The translations under genes were made by a program, and so were the position numbers. The notes under the pieces are model-generated. The model worked only from the letters and a program-made list of their open reading frames with translations, made no database searches and was not told the origin of the DNA. Shown in pieces: positions 26,843-35,580 of a stretch of DNA of 64,000 nt (the stretch's first letter is position 1; each line of letters begins with the position of its first letter). The stretch comes from Bacillus sp. NP157 (GTDB taxonomy: Bacteria; Pseudomonadota; Gammaproteobacteria; Xanthomonadales; Rhodanobacteraceae), in NCBI GenBank assembly GCA_018889975.1, contig CP076546.1:3596001-3660000 (forward strand), read 5' to 3'.

Positions 26843-28492
26843 ATGGATACCCAAGCCCACAAGCCCGCGCGCATCCCCACGACCTGGATGGTGGTGGCAG
26901 CCATCCTGCTCGGCGTGGTCGTGCTCGCGGCGGCCGTGCGCGCGGCGCTGGTGTGGCAAGCCGAGCGCAAGCCGCCGATCTTCCACGTGAAGCTCGATGA
27001 GCCGGCGACGCGTCCCGTGTCCGGCCGCCTGCTCGTGTTCGTGACGCCCGCCGGCCAGGCCCGGGCGGAGGCGAAGGGCCGACGCGTGACCAGCGTCGAT
27101 GCCGATGCGTGGCATCCCAGCAAGGGCGGCGTCGCGGCCCGCGAGATCTCGCGCCTTGCGCCGGGTGCGCAGGTGGAGATCGACACCGATGCCCTCGCCT
27201 TCCCGACTGGCTTCTCGCACCTGCCGCCGGGCAAATACCTCGTCCAGGCCGTGCTCGACCAGGATCACAACTACAACTACAGCGGGCGCGACAGCGGCGA
27301 CCTGGTCAGCAAGGTCACCGAGGTGACGCTGCCGGCCATCACGCCGCCCGTGCTGAAGCTCACCAGCGTGCAGGCGGACAAGAGCCCCTGGGTGCTCGAC
27401 TGGGAAAGCGACGAGGTGCAGGCGGATGCCAGGCTCGCGCAACGCGACAGCATGAAACTCGAACGCCCCAGTGAAGCCCTGACCGACTTCTGGGGCCGGC
27501 CGATCAGCATGCGCGGATGGGTGTTGCTGCCACCGGGCTACCGCGACCATCCGGACGACTCCTATCCCACCGTGTACTTCACGCACATGTACGGCGGCGA
27601 CGAAGATTCGCTGGTGGATGACCTGGTCAACGTGCACCTGGCCATGCAGCAGGGCAGCATGCCACCGATGATCTGGGTCTTCCTCGACCAGTCCAGCCCC
27701 GCCGGCACGCATGAGTTCGCCGATTCGGTGAACAACGGACCGTGGGGCGAGGCGCTGACCACCGAGCTGATTCCGTGGCTGGAGGCGCACTACCGGATGG
27801 ATGGGCGCGCCAGCGGCCGCTTCCTGACCGGCCATTCGTCCGGTGGCTGGGCCACGCTGTGGCTACAGACCCACTACGCCGAAATGTTCGGCGGCACCTG
27901 GTCGACCTCGCCGGATCCGGTCGACTTCCACGACTTTTCCGGCGTGAACCTCTACGCGCCCAGCGTGAACATGTATCGCCGTCCCGACGGCACGCCGTGG
28001 CCGATTGATCGCGTGCATTTCGAAGAAGAGGGCTCGTTCGCCGATGCCGCGCGCCTCGAAGCCGTGCTTGGCCCGTACGGTGGCCAGCTCTCTTCCTACG
28101 AGTGGGTTTTCTCGCCACGCGGTCCGAATGGGTCGCCGATGCCGTTGTTCGATCGCTCCACCGGCGAGGTCAATCCGGTGGTACGCGACTACTGGGTGGA
28201 CAACTATGACATCGCCAGCTACGTCGCCTCGCACTGGGACCGGCTGAAACCGGTCCTCGACGGCAAGATCCACATCGCCGTCGGCACGGACGACACGTGG
28301 TACCTCGACGGTGCCGTGCATCGTTTCAAGGACACGCTCGACCGCCTGCAGGCGCACGCGGACGTGCGCTTCCTGCCGGGCAAGGCGCACATGGACCTCT
28401 ATACCGAAGGCGACGACCCGCATGCGCTGGCCAAGGCGATGGCTTGGCAGATGTACGCCGTTGCGCGACCGGGCAGCAAGAAAGAGCATTGA
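26843..28492 (+). CDS. Esterase of the feruloyl-esterase/esterase-D (CE1-like) type, membrane-anchored
   Basis: 549 aa from ATG 26843. A membrane helix at residues 11-35 (TTWMVVAAILLGVVVLAAAV) precedes an N-terminal beta-sandwich domain. The esterase domain begins around residue 215 (MRGWVLLPPGY, YPTVYFTHMYGGDE) and has the nucleophile elbow GHSSGGW. LPGKAHMDLY supplies the likely catalytic histidine. Relatives remove acyl or feruloyl groups from polysaccharides or transfer mycolyl groups. Divergence from the GH30 gene with 211 bases between starts suggests shared control and a role in hemicellulose or glucan breakdown. Confidence 0.8.
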   Translation: MDTQAHKPARIPTTWMVVAAILLGVVVLAAAVRAALVWQAERKPPIFHVKLDEPATRPVSGRLLVFVTPAGQARAEAKGRRVTSVDADAWHPSKGGVAAREISRLAPGAQVEIDTDALAFPTGFSHLPPGKYLVQAVLDQDHNYNYSGRDSGDLVSKVTEVTLPAITPPVLKLTSVQADKSPWVLDWESDEVQADARLAQRDSMKLERPSEALTDFWGRPISMRGWVLLPPGYRDHPDDSYPTVYFTHMYGGDEDSLVDDLVNVHLAMQQGSMPPMIWVFLDQSSPAGTHEFADSVNNGPWGEALTTELIPWLEAHYRMDGRASGRFLTGHSSGGWATLWLQTHYAEMFGGTWSTSPDPVDFHDFSGVNLYAPSVNMYRRPDGTPWPIDRVHFEEEGSFADAARLEAVLGPYGGQLSSYEWVFSPRGPNGSPMPLFDRSTGEVNPVVRDYWVDNYDIASYVASHWDRLKPVLDGKIHIAVGTDDTWYLDGAVHRFKDTLDRLQAHADVRFLPGKAHMDLYTEGDDPHALAKAMAWQMYAVARPGSKKEH

Positions 28493-28547
28493 AACACCGG
28501 GGCCGTCGCCACGCCGGGACCGGCCTGGCGACGACGTCCGGCATGGA

Positions 28548-29270
28548 TCAATGCGCGACGCCGCCGGATGGGGCGACCTGCAACGGCCCAACGGTCACGT
28601 GGCCGGTCCAGTCCTCGAACACGTTATTCGCCTGCTTGTCGACGAACTGCACCACCTGCTCCGTCGGCGGGCACGACGCAGGCATACGGCCTTCGGCCAG
28701 GTCGCGGAAGTCCTGCGATCCTGCCATGCAATAGCTTGCGCCGGCCTTGTCCTTCAGCGTGGCCATGCCGTCGCGGTAACGCATTTCGGCACGCGGCGCC
28801 GCCACGGCGTCCGCGTAGGTGCGCTTGAGCTGGTCGAGGTACGCTTCGGCGCGGCGTTGCTCTTCCGGCTTCAGCGTCGCCTTGAGTGCATCGTTCGGGC
28901 CGGTGAAACGCGGCGTGTGGCGTTCCGCGGCGAGGCTGAACCATGCAGCCGCCAGCGGTCGGTTCATCGGCTGGTGATCGCCGTTCAATGCCATCACGCC
29001 GAGGATGTACTGGGCGGGCTTGCTCGCCCAGCCCGCCGCCTGCTCGAAGAAACGCTGCGCGTCCTTGAACCGGTTGAGGCCGTAGCTCTGCGCGCCAAGG
29101 CAATAGAAGTAATCGCCCGGCAGGAACTTCTCCATGCCGATGGCGCATTTCGCATCGGCAAGCTGCTTGTCGGTCACGTGGTCGGTGGTGTCATCGGCAT
29201 GCGCGGCCGTGCCCACGAAGATCAGCGCGACCAGCATCGTCGCCTTCGCCACTCGCATCAGGTAGTGCAT
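28548..29270 (-). CDS. Exported repeat (Sel1/TPR-like) protein of unknown function
   Basis: 240 aa with a signal peptide (ATMLVALIFVGTAAHAD). The middle holds helical repeats of Sel1/TPR type: GLNRFKDAQRFFEQAAGW, AQYILGVMALNGDHQPMNRP, LAAAWFSLAAERH. Four cysteines are present (CAIGME, CLGAQS, CMAGS, CPPTEQ), possibly as disulfides in the periplasm. I do not recognise a specific family. It has no partner gene in the same direction nearby except the efflux operon ending about 100 bases upstream in transcription order. Confidence 0.7.
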   Translation of the reverse strand: MHYLMRVAKATMLVALIFVGTAAHADDTTDHVTDKQLADAKCAIGMEKFLPGDYFYCLGAQSYGLNRFKDAQRFFEQAAGWASKPAQYILGVMALNGDHQPMNRPLAAAWFSLAAERHTPRFTGPNDALKATLKPEEQRRAEAYLDQLKRTYADAVAAPRAEMRYRDGMATLKDKAGASYCMAGSQDFRDLAEGRMPASCPPTEQVVQFVDKQANNVFEDWTGHVTVGPLQVAPSGGVAH

Positions 29271-29378
29271 GGATCGTCTCGTTCCTTAAGTGATGCTGGC
29301 TCCCGGACCAGCGTCCCCCTCGTGCATAGATGTAGCACTTAGCGCACGCGGGCGAAACGACAATATCTTGCGACACCC

Positions 29379-30806
29379 TCAGCCATGCGCTTGCCAGCCG
29401 CCACCAAGGGCGAAGAACAGGCGGATGCGCGCATCGGACGCCGTGGACTCCGCATCGGTAAGCGCGGCCTCGGCCGCCACGCGCGTACGCTCCGCATCGA
29501 GCGCACTGAGGTAAGGCGTGCGGCCTGCATGGTAGAGGTCGGCCGCCTGCTTCGAAGCCACGCTGGCTTCCTGCAAGGCCTGGCGCAAGGTCTCTTCGCG
29601 GTCCAGCGCGTGCGCGTAGTCACTCAGTGCCGTCTGGGTTTCCTTCAACGCCGTGACCACCGCCTGGTCGAAGGCGGCGAGCGCCACGTCCGCACCCGCC
29701 TTCTCCACCTCGACGCGCTCGCGCGCCGAGCGCGTGGGCAGCGTCCAGCTGATCAGCGGACCGATCGACCAGTAACGCGCCGGAGCCTGTCCATAGTCGC
29801 CCAGCAGGCCATTGGTTCCCGCGCTCGCACCGAGCGAAACGCTCGGATAGAGCGCCGCGGTGGCGACGCCGATGCGCGCGGTCGCGGCGGCCAGCTTGCG
29901 TTCCGCCTCGCGGATATCCGGTCGGCGACGCAGCAGTGCCATGCCGTCGCCGACCGGAATGGGGGCGCCTGGCCGCGGCGCGGCCGTGCAGCCTTTCGCG
30001 GCCTCGGGGATATCGCCGGGCACACGGCCAAGCAGCGCGGCCAGTGCGTACTGCGACGCGTCGTGCCTGCGCTGCAAGGGCGGCAGCGCTGCACGGGCGA
30101 GGTCGACCTGCGCAGCGGCGCGGGTGACGTCCACGCGGTTGCCGAGCCCTGCATCGAACAGCCGGGTTGCCACGTCCGCCGCGCGTTGCTGCACCGCGAC
30201 CGTGCGGCTGGCGATGTCGATGTCGTGCGCGGATTCGCAGATGCCGACGTAACTGGCCGCCACCTGCGCGGCGACCGTAACGCGCACCACGTCGCGCGCG
30301 GCCTGGGCCGCCTCGGCATCGGCCGTGGCGGCTTCCACGCCGCGGCGTAGCTTGCCGAACAGGTCGAAGTCGTACGAGGCTTCGATGCCGGTCGTCGCCA
30401 CGTTGAAGGTCGGCAGCTTTTCTTCCTGCAGGTAGGACTCCGCGGAGATGAGCGCACGATCGGCCGATGCCGACGCCTTCGCTTCCACCTCGTGCTCCGC
30501 TTCCGCCGCAGCAAGCATCGCCCCGGCACGACGCAGGTTCGCGTCGGCCGCCCGCAGGCCGATGTTGGCCTTCAGCGCCTGCGTTTCCAGTGCGTCCAGC
30601 GTCGGGTCGTCGTAGAGCTTCCACCAATCGTCGCGGAGCGGCGCGTTCGCGTCGACGGCGGCGCCCGGGCTGCTTAGGAACGCTCCTTGCGCACGCTTGT
30701 CGTTGGCCATGGCATCGCTGGGCATCCTGTAATCCGGCCCCACGGAAGCACAACCAGCAAGCGCCAGCGCGGTGAGGAGCACGGGAAGCGCGCGGTAGCG
30801 GTTCAC
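29379..30806 (-). CDS. Outer-membrane efflux lipoprotein, NodT family
   Basis: 475 aa from GTG 30806, overlapping the stop of the adaptor gene (GTGA). The lipobox LALAGC places the acylated cysteine near residue 19. The TolC-like fold shows in two halves of long helices, with YDFDLFGKLRRGVEAA and SVSLGASAGTNGLLG as typical markers. It forms the outer-membrane channel of the tripartite pump encoded by the upstream genes and is the last gene of that operon. Confidence 0.92.
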   Translation of the reverse strand: MNRYRALPVLLTALALAGCASVGPDYRMPSDAMANDKRAQGAFLSSPGAAVDANAPLRDDWWKLYDDPTLDALETQALKANIGLRAADANLRRAGAMLAAAEAEHEVEAKASASADRALISAESYLQEEKLPTFNVATTGIEASYDFDLFGKLRRGVEAATADAEAAQAARDVVRVTVAAQVAASYVGICESAHDIDIASRTVAVQQRAADVATRLFDAGLGNRVDVTRAAAQVDLARAALPPLQRRHDASQYALAALLGRVPGDIPEAAKGCTAAPRPGAPIPVGDGMALLRRRPDIREAERKLAAATARIGVATAALYPSVSLGASAGTNGLLGDYGQAPARYWSIGPLISWTLPTRSARERVEVEKAGADVALAAFDQAVVTALKETQTALSDYAHALDREETLRQALQEASVASKQAADLYHAGRTPYLSALDAERTRVAAEAALTDAESTASDARIRLFFALGGGWQAHG

Positions 30807-31702
30807 GAGCGCACCACCGGCCTGGCCTTCGTCGCGGCATCGGTGCGAATGGTCACCGTCGCGGTGCGTCCGGCAACCAGCAACAGGTCGGGCGCCGCCT
30901 CGTCGATGCTGATGCGCACGGGGATGCGCTGTGCAAGCCGGACCCAGTTGAAGGTCGGGTTGATGTCCGGCAGCCCTTGCGTGCTCGCCGCGCGCTCGCG
31001 ATCGGCGATGCCGGCGGCGACGCTTTGCACCGTCCCGTGCAATATACCCTTCTCACCCATCACCTGGATCGTCACCGGCAGGCCGGGCTTCACCCCGTGC
31101 AGGCGGGTTTCCTCGAAGTAGCCGTCGACATGGAACGAATGCGCATCCACCATCGCGAACGGTGCGTGGCCCGCGCTCACGTAATCGCCGACCCGCACGA
31201 TGCGGTCGGTGAGTACACCATCGGCCGGGGCCTTGACCACCGTGCGGTCCAGGTCCAGCCGCGCGGTGTCGGCCGCGGTTTCGTCGGCATGCAGGCGGGC
31301 CTCGGCGGCGGCGAGCTTCGACGTCACCTGCTCGGCGGCCTCGCGCGCGACCAGGTCGCTGACGGCCTTGTTGCGCGCCGCTTCGCTGCGCAGCTCCGCC
31401 ACGATGGCGCGCTGTTCCTCCACGGCGGCCGCCGCACGGCGCACGGAAAGCTCGAAGCGTGCGCGATCCACCACGAACAGGGGCTGGCCCTGCTTCACCG
31501 CGTCGTTGTCATGCACGTACACCGCGGTGACCAGGCCCGACACATCGGGCGATACCTGCACGGCATCGGCACGGATGTGCGCGTCGCGCGTCCACGGCAG
31601 GTCGTCGTAGGCGTGCCAGGCGTGCACGCCGGCGCCGATCGCGACGGCGACGACGGCAAGGGTCACCACCCCGGGAAGCATCTTGCGGAGGAAGTCAGCC
31701 AC
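30803..31702 (-). CDS. HlyD-family membrane fusion protein (AaeA/EmrA-like)
   Basis: 299 aa from GTG 31702. A single N-terminal helix (VVTLAVVAVAIGAGVHAWHAY) anchors it. The biotinyl-lipoyl halves are HIRADAVQVSPDVSGLVTAV and VKAPADGVLTDRIVRVGDYV, flanking an alpha-hairpin of about 100 residues. The beta-barrel end contains MEKGILHG-like strands (VMGEKGILHGTVQSV). It links the inner-membrane FUSC pump to the outer channel. Its start lies within the end of the small DUF1656 gene. Confidence 0.92.
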   Translation of the reverse strand: MADFLRKMLPGVVTLAVVAVAIGAGVHAWHAYDDLPWTRDAHIRADAVQVSPDVSGLVTAVYVHDNDAVKQGQPLFVVDRARFELSVRRAAAAVEEQRAIVAELRSEAARNKAVSDLVAREAAEQVTSKLAAAEARLHADETAADTARLDLDRTVVKAPADGVLTDRIVRVGDYVSAGHAPFAMVDAHSFHVDGYFEETRLHGVKPGLPVTIQVMGEKGILHGTVQSVAAGIADRERAASTQGLPDINPTFNWVRLAQRIPVRISIDEAAPDLLLVAGRTATVTIRTDAATKARPVVRS

Positions 31703-31919
31703 GGGTTGCTCCCGGCAGAAGCGCGAGTACGCTGGCGAAGGCCAGCACGAAGACGGCGAGGTTGAACAGCGCCGGATGCCAGATCCATGCGTAGAAGTGG
31801 GTCTTGCCGAGGGCGAAGCGCACGACGCTCTTGATCAGGTAAGCCGCGGCCATCACGGCCAGCAGCGTCGGAATGTAGACGCCGTAGAGGCTGAACTCGC
31901 CGTAGAGAGGGATGTTCAC
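31695..31919 (-). CDS. DUF1656 small inner-membrane protein (AaeX-like)
   Basis: 74 aa from GTG 31919, which overlaps the stop of the FUSC gene (GTGA). The product NIPLYGEFSLYGVYIPTLL followed by two membrane helices (LLAVMAAAYLIKSVV, PALFNLAVFVLAFASVLALL) is the AaeX/YtcA-type DUF1656 protein found in all operons of this pump type. Its exact role is unknown. It is often missed in annotation because of its size and non-ATG start. Confidence 0.9.
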   Translation of the reverse strand: MNIPLYGEFSLYGVYIPTLLAVMAAAYLIKSVVRFALGKTHFYAWIWHPALFNLAVFVLAFASVLALLPGATRG

Positions 31920-33931
31920 TGGAATAGGGCTGGCTTGGATGAAGGGGCTGGGAGGGGTTCGCTGGACGCCGCCGGCGGCAGCGCAAGCAAGGCGAGGCGG
32001 TAGCGCAGCAAGGCCGCGGCGGCCGTGCCGGGCGTGGCAGCCAGCGCCGCCATGCCCGCGTCGATCGCCGCAAGCAGGTCGGCCGACGGCGGCAACGATG
32101 TGCGCGCAGCAAGGCAGCGCGAGAAATACGCAAGGCTCGCGTCGAGCACCGGGTCGAGCGCCGTTGCGTGGGCAGCACGCTGCCGGCGCAGGTCGATCAG
32201 CGCCACGCACACGCGCAGGTCACGCGCGGCATCCATCGGTGCCAGGGGCTCACCCGAGGTGAGCGCGAGCCGCGGCATCCACTGCGCCGTGCGGTCGACG
32301 ATCCGCGACAGCGACGCATGGCGATCGCTGCGCCGGTCGCGCCGTGACAGCGCCACCTGCTCGCGCCAGTTCGCGACGGCAAGCCGACTTGCGGCGATCT
32401 GCGCACCGAACGGGCGCGTGACCGCGCTCCATGCGGTGGCGAAGACCAGGCCCGCCAGCGCGGCGAGGCTGCCGTTTGCATAGTCATCGAAGCTCGCCGC
32501 CGAACTGTTGTGGAAGCCGGCGCCCGAGATCGTCTGCGAGGTCAGCAACAGCACGCCCATGTTGAAGGCAGGGCGGCCGGTCAGCGTGCCCACCAGGATC
32601 AGTGGTGGCGCCAGCGACAGCGCCGCGGCGGCGAAGGTCGTCACGTGCGGGAACACATAGAACAGGTAAACCAGCCCGGTGGCCACCGCGATGACCTGCC
32701 AGAGCAGGAACCGTCCTACGAGCGCGGCGGGCGCATCCGACGCGGCGAAGAAGGCGGTCGACACCGCGACCAGTACGACGCCCGACGCGCCACCGGGCCA
32801 GCCGCTATAGAGCCACGCCACGGCGGACACGACGAAGGCCAGCGCGGGCGACAGCGCCGCATGCAGCATCGTCACGTGATCGTAGTAACGGCGCCCGTCG
32901 TCCGGTATCCCGTCGCGATACAGCAGCGTCGGCGTGGTGGCCGCCCGGTCCGCGAACGAACGATGCAGCACGAGGCAGTCCTGCCACAGGTCAACGAGGT
33001 CACGCAGTCGCTCGGTGGCATGGGCGACCGGCAGCGTGGCGAGGGCGGGCGCACCCAGCGCGTCGTGCAACGCGGCGATCTCCGTGCGTAGCGCATCACC
33101 GCGGGCCGCCGCGCCGTCCGCGCCCTGCTGCAGCCAGGCGATGACCTCGGCGAGGATGGCATCGCAACGCCGGTCCGCCCCCGCCAGGGCATCGGCCAGC
33201 GAGGCCACCTGCGGGATCAGCATCGTCATCCGGTAGCGAACCTGGCGCGCTTCGACGGCTTCGTTGCGCCGGGTGGCGTCGTGCCCGAGGTGCGTGATCA
33301 GTGCATCGAGGGCGGCGATGTCGGTGAGCAGGTTGAAGCGGAGCGGCGGCGTCGCTCGCCGTGCCGGATCCGTGAGCCGGCGGACGGCCCAGGCCGAGGC
33401 ATCCTTCATCAACACGGCGACGCGCTCGTGGAATACCGGGGCCACGCGTGCCGGGAACAGCACGGTGCTGACCACGCTCGCGCAGACGATGCCGAGCAGG
33501 ATTTCTTCGGTGCGTGCCACCGCCGTGTCGAAGATCGCACCCGGCACGATGATCGCCGACACCGCGACCAGCGGCGTCGTATACGAGGCGAGCAGGAAAC
33601 CGTAGGCGCTCGGCGTGTTGTCGCGCAACGACAGGTACAGTGCCACGAGGATCCAGCCGCCCATGGCGAACACCAGGGTCAGCGGACTCTCGGCGAAACA
33701 GGCCACCAGCAGCACCGCCATCGCTGCGCCGAGCACGGTGCCGAACACGCGATAGGCCGCCTTCGACCGGGTCGCGCCCGAGAGTGGATGCGAGACGATG
33801 TAGACACTTGCGAATGCCCAATACGGATTGGGCAACGGGATCTCGACCGCGATGTAGAACGCGAGGATCGCGGCAAGGAAGGCCTTCCCCGAATAGATCC
33901 ATTCAGAGGCCGTGGGCAGGGCGATGCGCAT
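31916..33931 (-). CDS. FUSC-family inner-membrane efflux pump (AaeB-like)
   Basis: 671 aa. Two membrane blocks (residues about 15-165 and 360-520) each with several helices surround a soluble helical domain, as in AaeB and other aromatic-acid exporters. The opening WIYSGKAFLAAILAFYIAVE and PNPYWAFASVYIVSHPLSG are typical of the family. It should export aromatic carboxylic acids or related toxic compounds by proton exchange. It is the first structural gene after the MarR regulator, only three bases downstream of its stop codon. Confidence 0.9.
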   Translation of the reverse strand: MRIALPTASEWIYSGKAFLAAILAFYIAVEIPLPNPYWAFASVYIVSHPLSGATRSKAAYRVFGTVLGAAMAVLLVACFAESPLTLVFAMGGWILVALYLSLRDNTPSAYGFLLASYTTPLVAVSAIIVPGAIFDTAVARTEEILLGIVCASVVSTVLFPARVAPVFHERVAVLMKDASAWAVRRLTDPARRATPPLRFNLLTDIAALDALITHLGHDATRRNEAVEARQVRYRMTMLIPQVASLADALAGADRRCDAILAEVIAWLQQGADGAAARGDALRTEIAALHDALGAPALATLPVAHATERLRDLVDLWQDCLVLHRSFADRAATTPTLLYRDGIPDDGRRYYDHVTMLHAALSPALAFVVSAVAWLYSGWPGGASGVVLVAVSTAFFAASDAPAALVGRFLLWQVIAVATGLVYLFYVFPHVTTFAAAALSLAPPLILVGTLTGRPAFNMGVLLLTSQTISGAGFHNSSAASFDDYANGSLAALAGLVFATAWSAVTRPFGAQIAASRLAVANWREQVALSRRDRRSDRHASLSRIVDRTAQWMPRLALTSGEPLAPMDAARDLRVCVALIDLRRQRAAHATALDPVLDASLAYFSRCLAARTSLPPSADLLAAIDAGMAALAATPGTAAAALLRYRLALLALPPAASSEPLPAPSSKPALFQ

Positions 33932-33934
33932 GGC

Positions 33935-34396
33935 TCAGGCTTCCGCGTCGTCCTGGCCGTCGAATGCCATGGCCTGGGTCAGCGCCTCGTTCACCCGCAG
34001 CGCGGCGCGGATGTCGTCTTCGGAAACACCCGCGAAGATGGCCCGACGCATCTGCACCATGCGCGCCTCGACCTGCACGGCCAGGGCCTGGCCGGCATCG
34101 GTGAGCCAGAGCGTCTTCGCCCGGCGATCGACCTCGTCGGCTTCGCGCCGGACCAGCCCCAGCGACACCAGCTTGTCCAGCGTGCGGACCAGCGAGGGAC
34201 CGACCACGCCGACCTGTTCGGCCAGCGTGACCTGATTGATCCCGCCGCCGGAGCGGCCGATCAGCAGCATCGGGACGACGGTCGCCGAGGTGACCTCGAA
34301 CTCCGCCAGGCGCACGTCCAGCATCCGCAGGAAGCGGCGGCTGGTGGCGAGCGAAAGGGTGGTCATCTGCATGTGCAGACGGTCGAGGGGCGTCAT
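33935..34396 (-). CDS. MarR-family regulator of the efflux operon
   Basis: 153 aa. Winged helix: NQVTLAEQVGVVGPSLVRTLDKLVSLGLV (about residues 54-82) with the wing VDRRAKTLWLTDAG, the pattern of MarR/SlyA proteins that respond to phenolic ligands. It is the first gene of the operon and translationally close to the pump gene, so it is expected to repress itself and the pump. A ten-base perfect palindrome lies 11 bases upstream of its start. Confidence 0.9.
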   Translation of the reverse strand: MTPLDRLHMQMTTLSLATSRRFLRMLDVRLAEFEVTSATVVPMLLIGRSGGGINQVTLAEQVGVVGPSLVRTLDKLVSLGLVRREADEVDRRAKTLWLTDAGQALAVQVEARMVQMRRAIFAGVSEDDIRAALRVNEALTQAMAFDGQDDAEA

Positions 34397-34406
34397 GGGA
34401 TAAAGA

Positions 34407-34416
34407 TAGCATGCTA
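34407..34416. promoter_or_regulatory. Putative MarR operator
   Basis: TAGCATGCTA, a perfect palindrome within the slightly longer A/T-flanked dyad ATAGCATGCTAAT, located just upstream of the MarR start. Such TAGC-based dyads are common MarR/SlyA sites. Confidence 0.6.
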
Positions 34417-34545
34417 ATTATTGTGGCGACAACAAGGCCTGCGCCGGGCGCACCCAACTGAGCGCCGGCGCGCGCCCGGCCCGCCGAATTCCTTTATCCT
34501 GCCGAGTTGTTTCGCGGCCCCGCCGCCAGCCAGGAGCGCCGCCGG

Positions 34546-35580
34546 GTGCGAAGCGCAGCGACAACACGGATCCCGCGCATGGCCACCTTCGGGGCGGCCG
34601 TGCGGCTGTGGTCGGCGCTGGTCGTGCTTTCCGCCCTCGTCGTCCTGGCCTCGGTGCTGGTCGGGGGCGAAGGATCGACGCTGGCCGGGTCATGGCGCGG
34701 CCTCATGCATGCTGCCGACACGCCGATGCACTCCATCGTCCACGAGCTGCGCATCCCGCGCGCCCTGGCAGCCTACGGTGTGGGTGGCCTGCTCGCGCTG
34801 TCGGGCTGCCTGATGCAGGTGCTGGTGCGTAATCCGCTGGCCGACCCATACACGCTGGGCCTGTCCGGCGGTGCCGCAGTGGGCGCCCTGGGCGCCATGC
34901 TGGCCGGTGCCGGGGCGGTGGCTACGGCGGCAGGTGCGGCGATCGGTGCCCTGTTCGCCTGCGTGGCGGTCTTCGTCCTCGCCCACCGCGACCTGATCGC
35001 CCGGCGCCGCGGCGCCCATCGCGACGACGCCACCGACCTGATCCTGATCGGCGTGATGCTGGCCTCGGGCTTTGGCGCCATCGTCAGCATGATGCTGGTG
35101 CTGGCTCCCGACCGTAACCTGCGCGGCATGCTGTTCTGGATGATGGGCGACCTGAGCGGCGTCAGCACGCCGTGGCCGCCGCTCGTGGCCATGCTCGCGG
35201 GCCTGCTGCCGCTGATCCCGCTCGGCCGGCAGCTCAACCTGCTCGCCCGTGGCGAGGAATCGGCCAGTGCGCTGGGCGTCCGACCCCAGGCCGTGAAGTC
35301 GGCGATCTTCGCCATCGCCTCGCTGGCCACCGCCGTGGCGGTGACGACGGCCGGCACCGTGGGCTTCGTCGGCCTGGTGGTGCCGCACGCGCTGCGCCGC
35401 GTGGTCGGCAACGACCAACGCGTGCTGATACCGGCCAGCGCGTTGTGCGGCGGCATGCTGGTGGTGGTCGCCGATACGATTTCACGGATCGTGGCCGATC
35501 CGATCCAGCTTCCCGTGGGCGCGGTGATGGCGATCATCGGCGTGCCGACCTTCCTGTTCCTGCTGGTGAAGCGTCGTTGA
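34546..35580 (+). CDS. FecCD/BtuC-family ABC transporter permease
   Basis: 344 aa from GTG 34546, preceded by AGGAG at nine bases; ATG 34579 and TTG 34507 are alternatives without such a site. About ten membrane helices with family markers: RIPRALAAYGVGGLLALSGCLMQ, NPLADPYTLGLSGGAAVGAL, and the late block GTVGFVGLVVPHALRRVVG, which contacts the ATPase. Members import vitamin B12, heme or ferric siderophores across the inner membrane. The ATPase and binding protein genes follow with overlaps. Confidence 0.93.
   Translation: MRSAATTRIPRMATFGAAVRLWSALVVLSALVVLASVLVGGEGSTLAGSWRGLMHAADTPMHSIVHELRIPRALAAYGVGGLLALSGCLMQVLVRNPLADPYTLGLSGGAAVGALGAMLAGAGAVATAAGAAIGALFACVAVFVLAHRDLIARRRGAHRDDATDLILIGVMLASGFGAIVSMMLVLAPDRNLRGMLFWMMGDLSGVSTPWPPLVAMLAGLLPLIPLGRQLNLLARGEESASALGVRPQAVKSAIFAIASLATAVAVTTAGTVGFVGLVVPHALRRVVGNDQRVLIPASALCGGMLVVVADTISRIVADPIQLPVGAVMAIIGVPTFLFLLVKRR

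Noticed and set aside
34420-34546. Possible cobalamin riboswitch before the BtuC-like gene
   Set aside because: The B12-box and its expected pairing partners are not visible, and the space is too short for a complete element.
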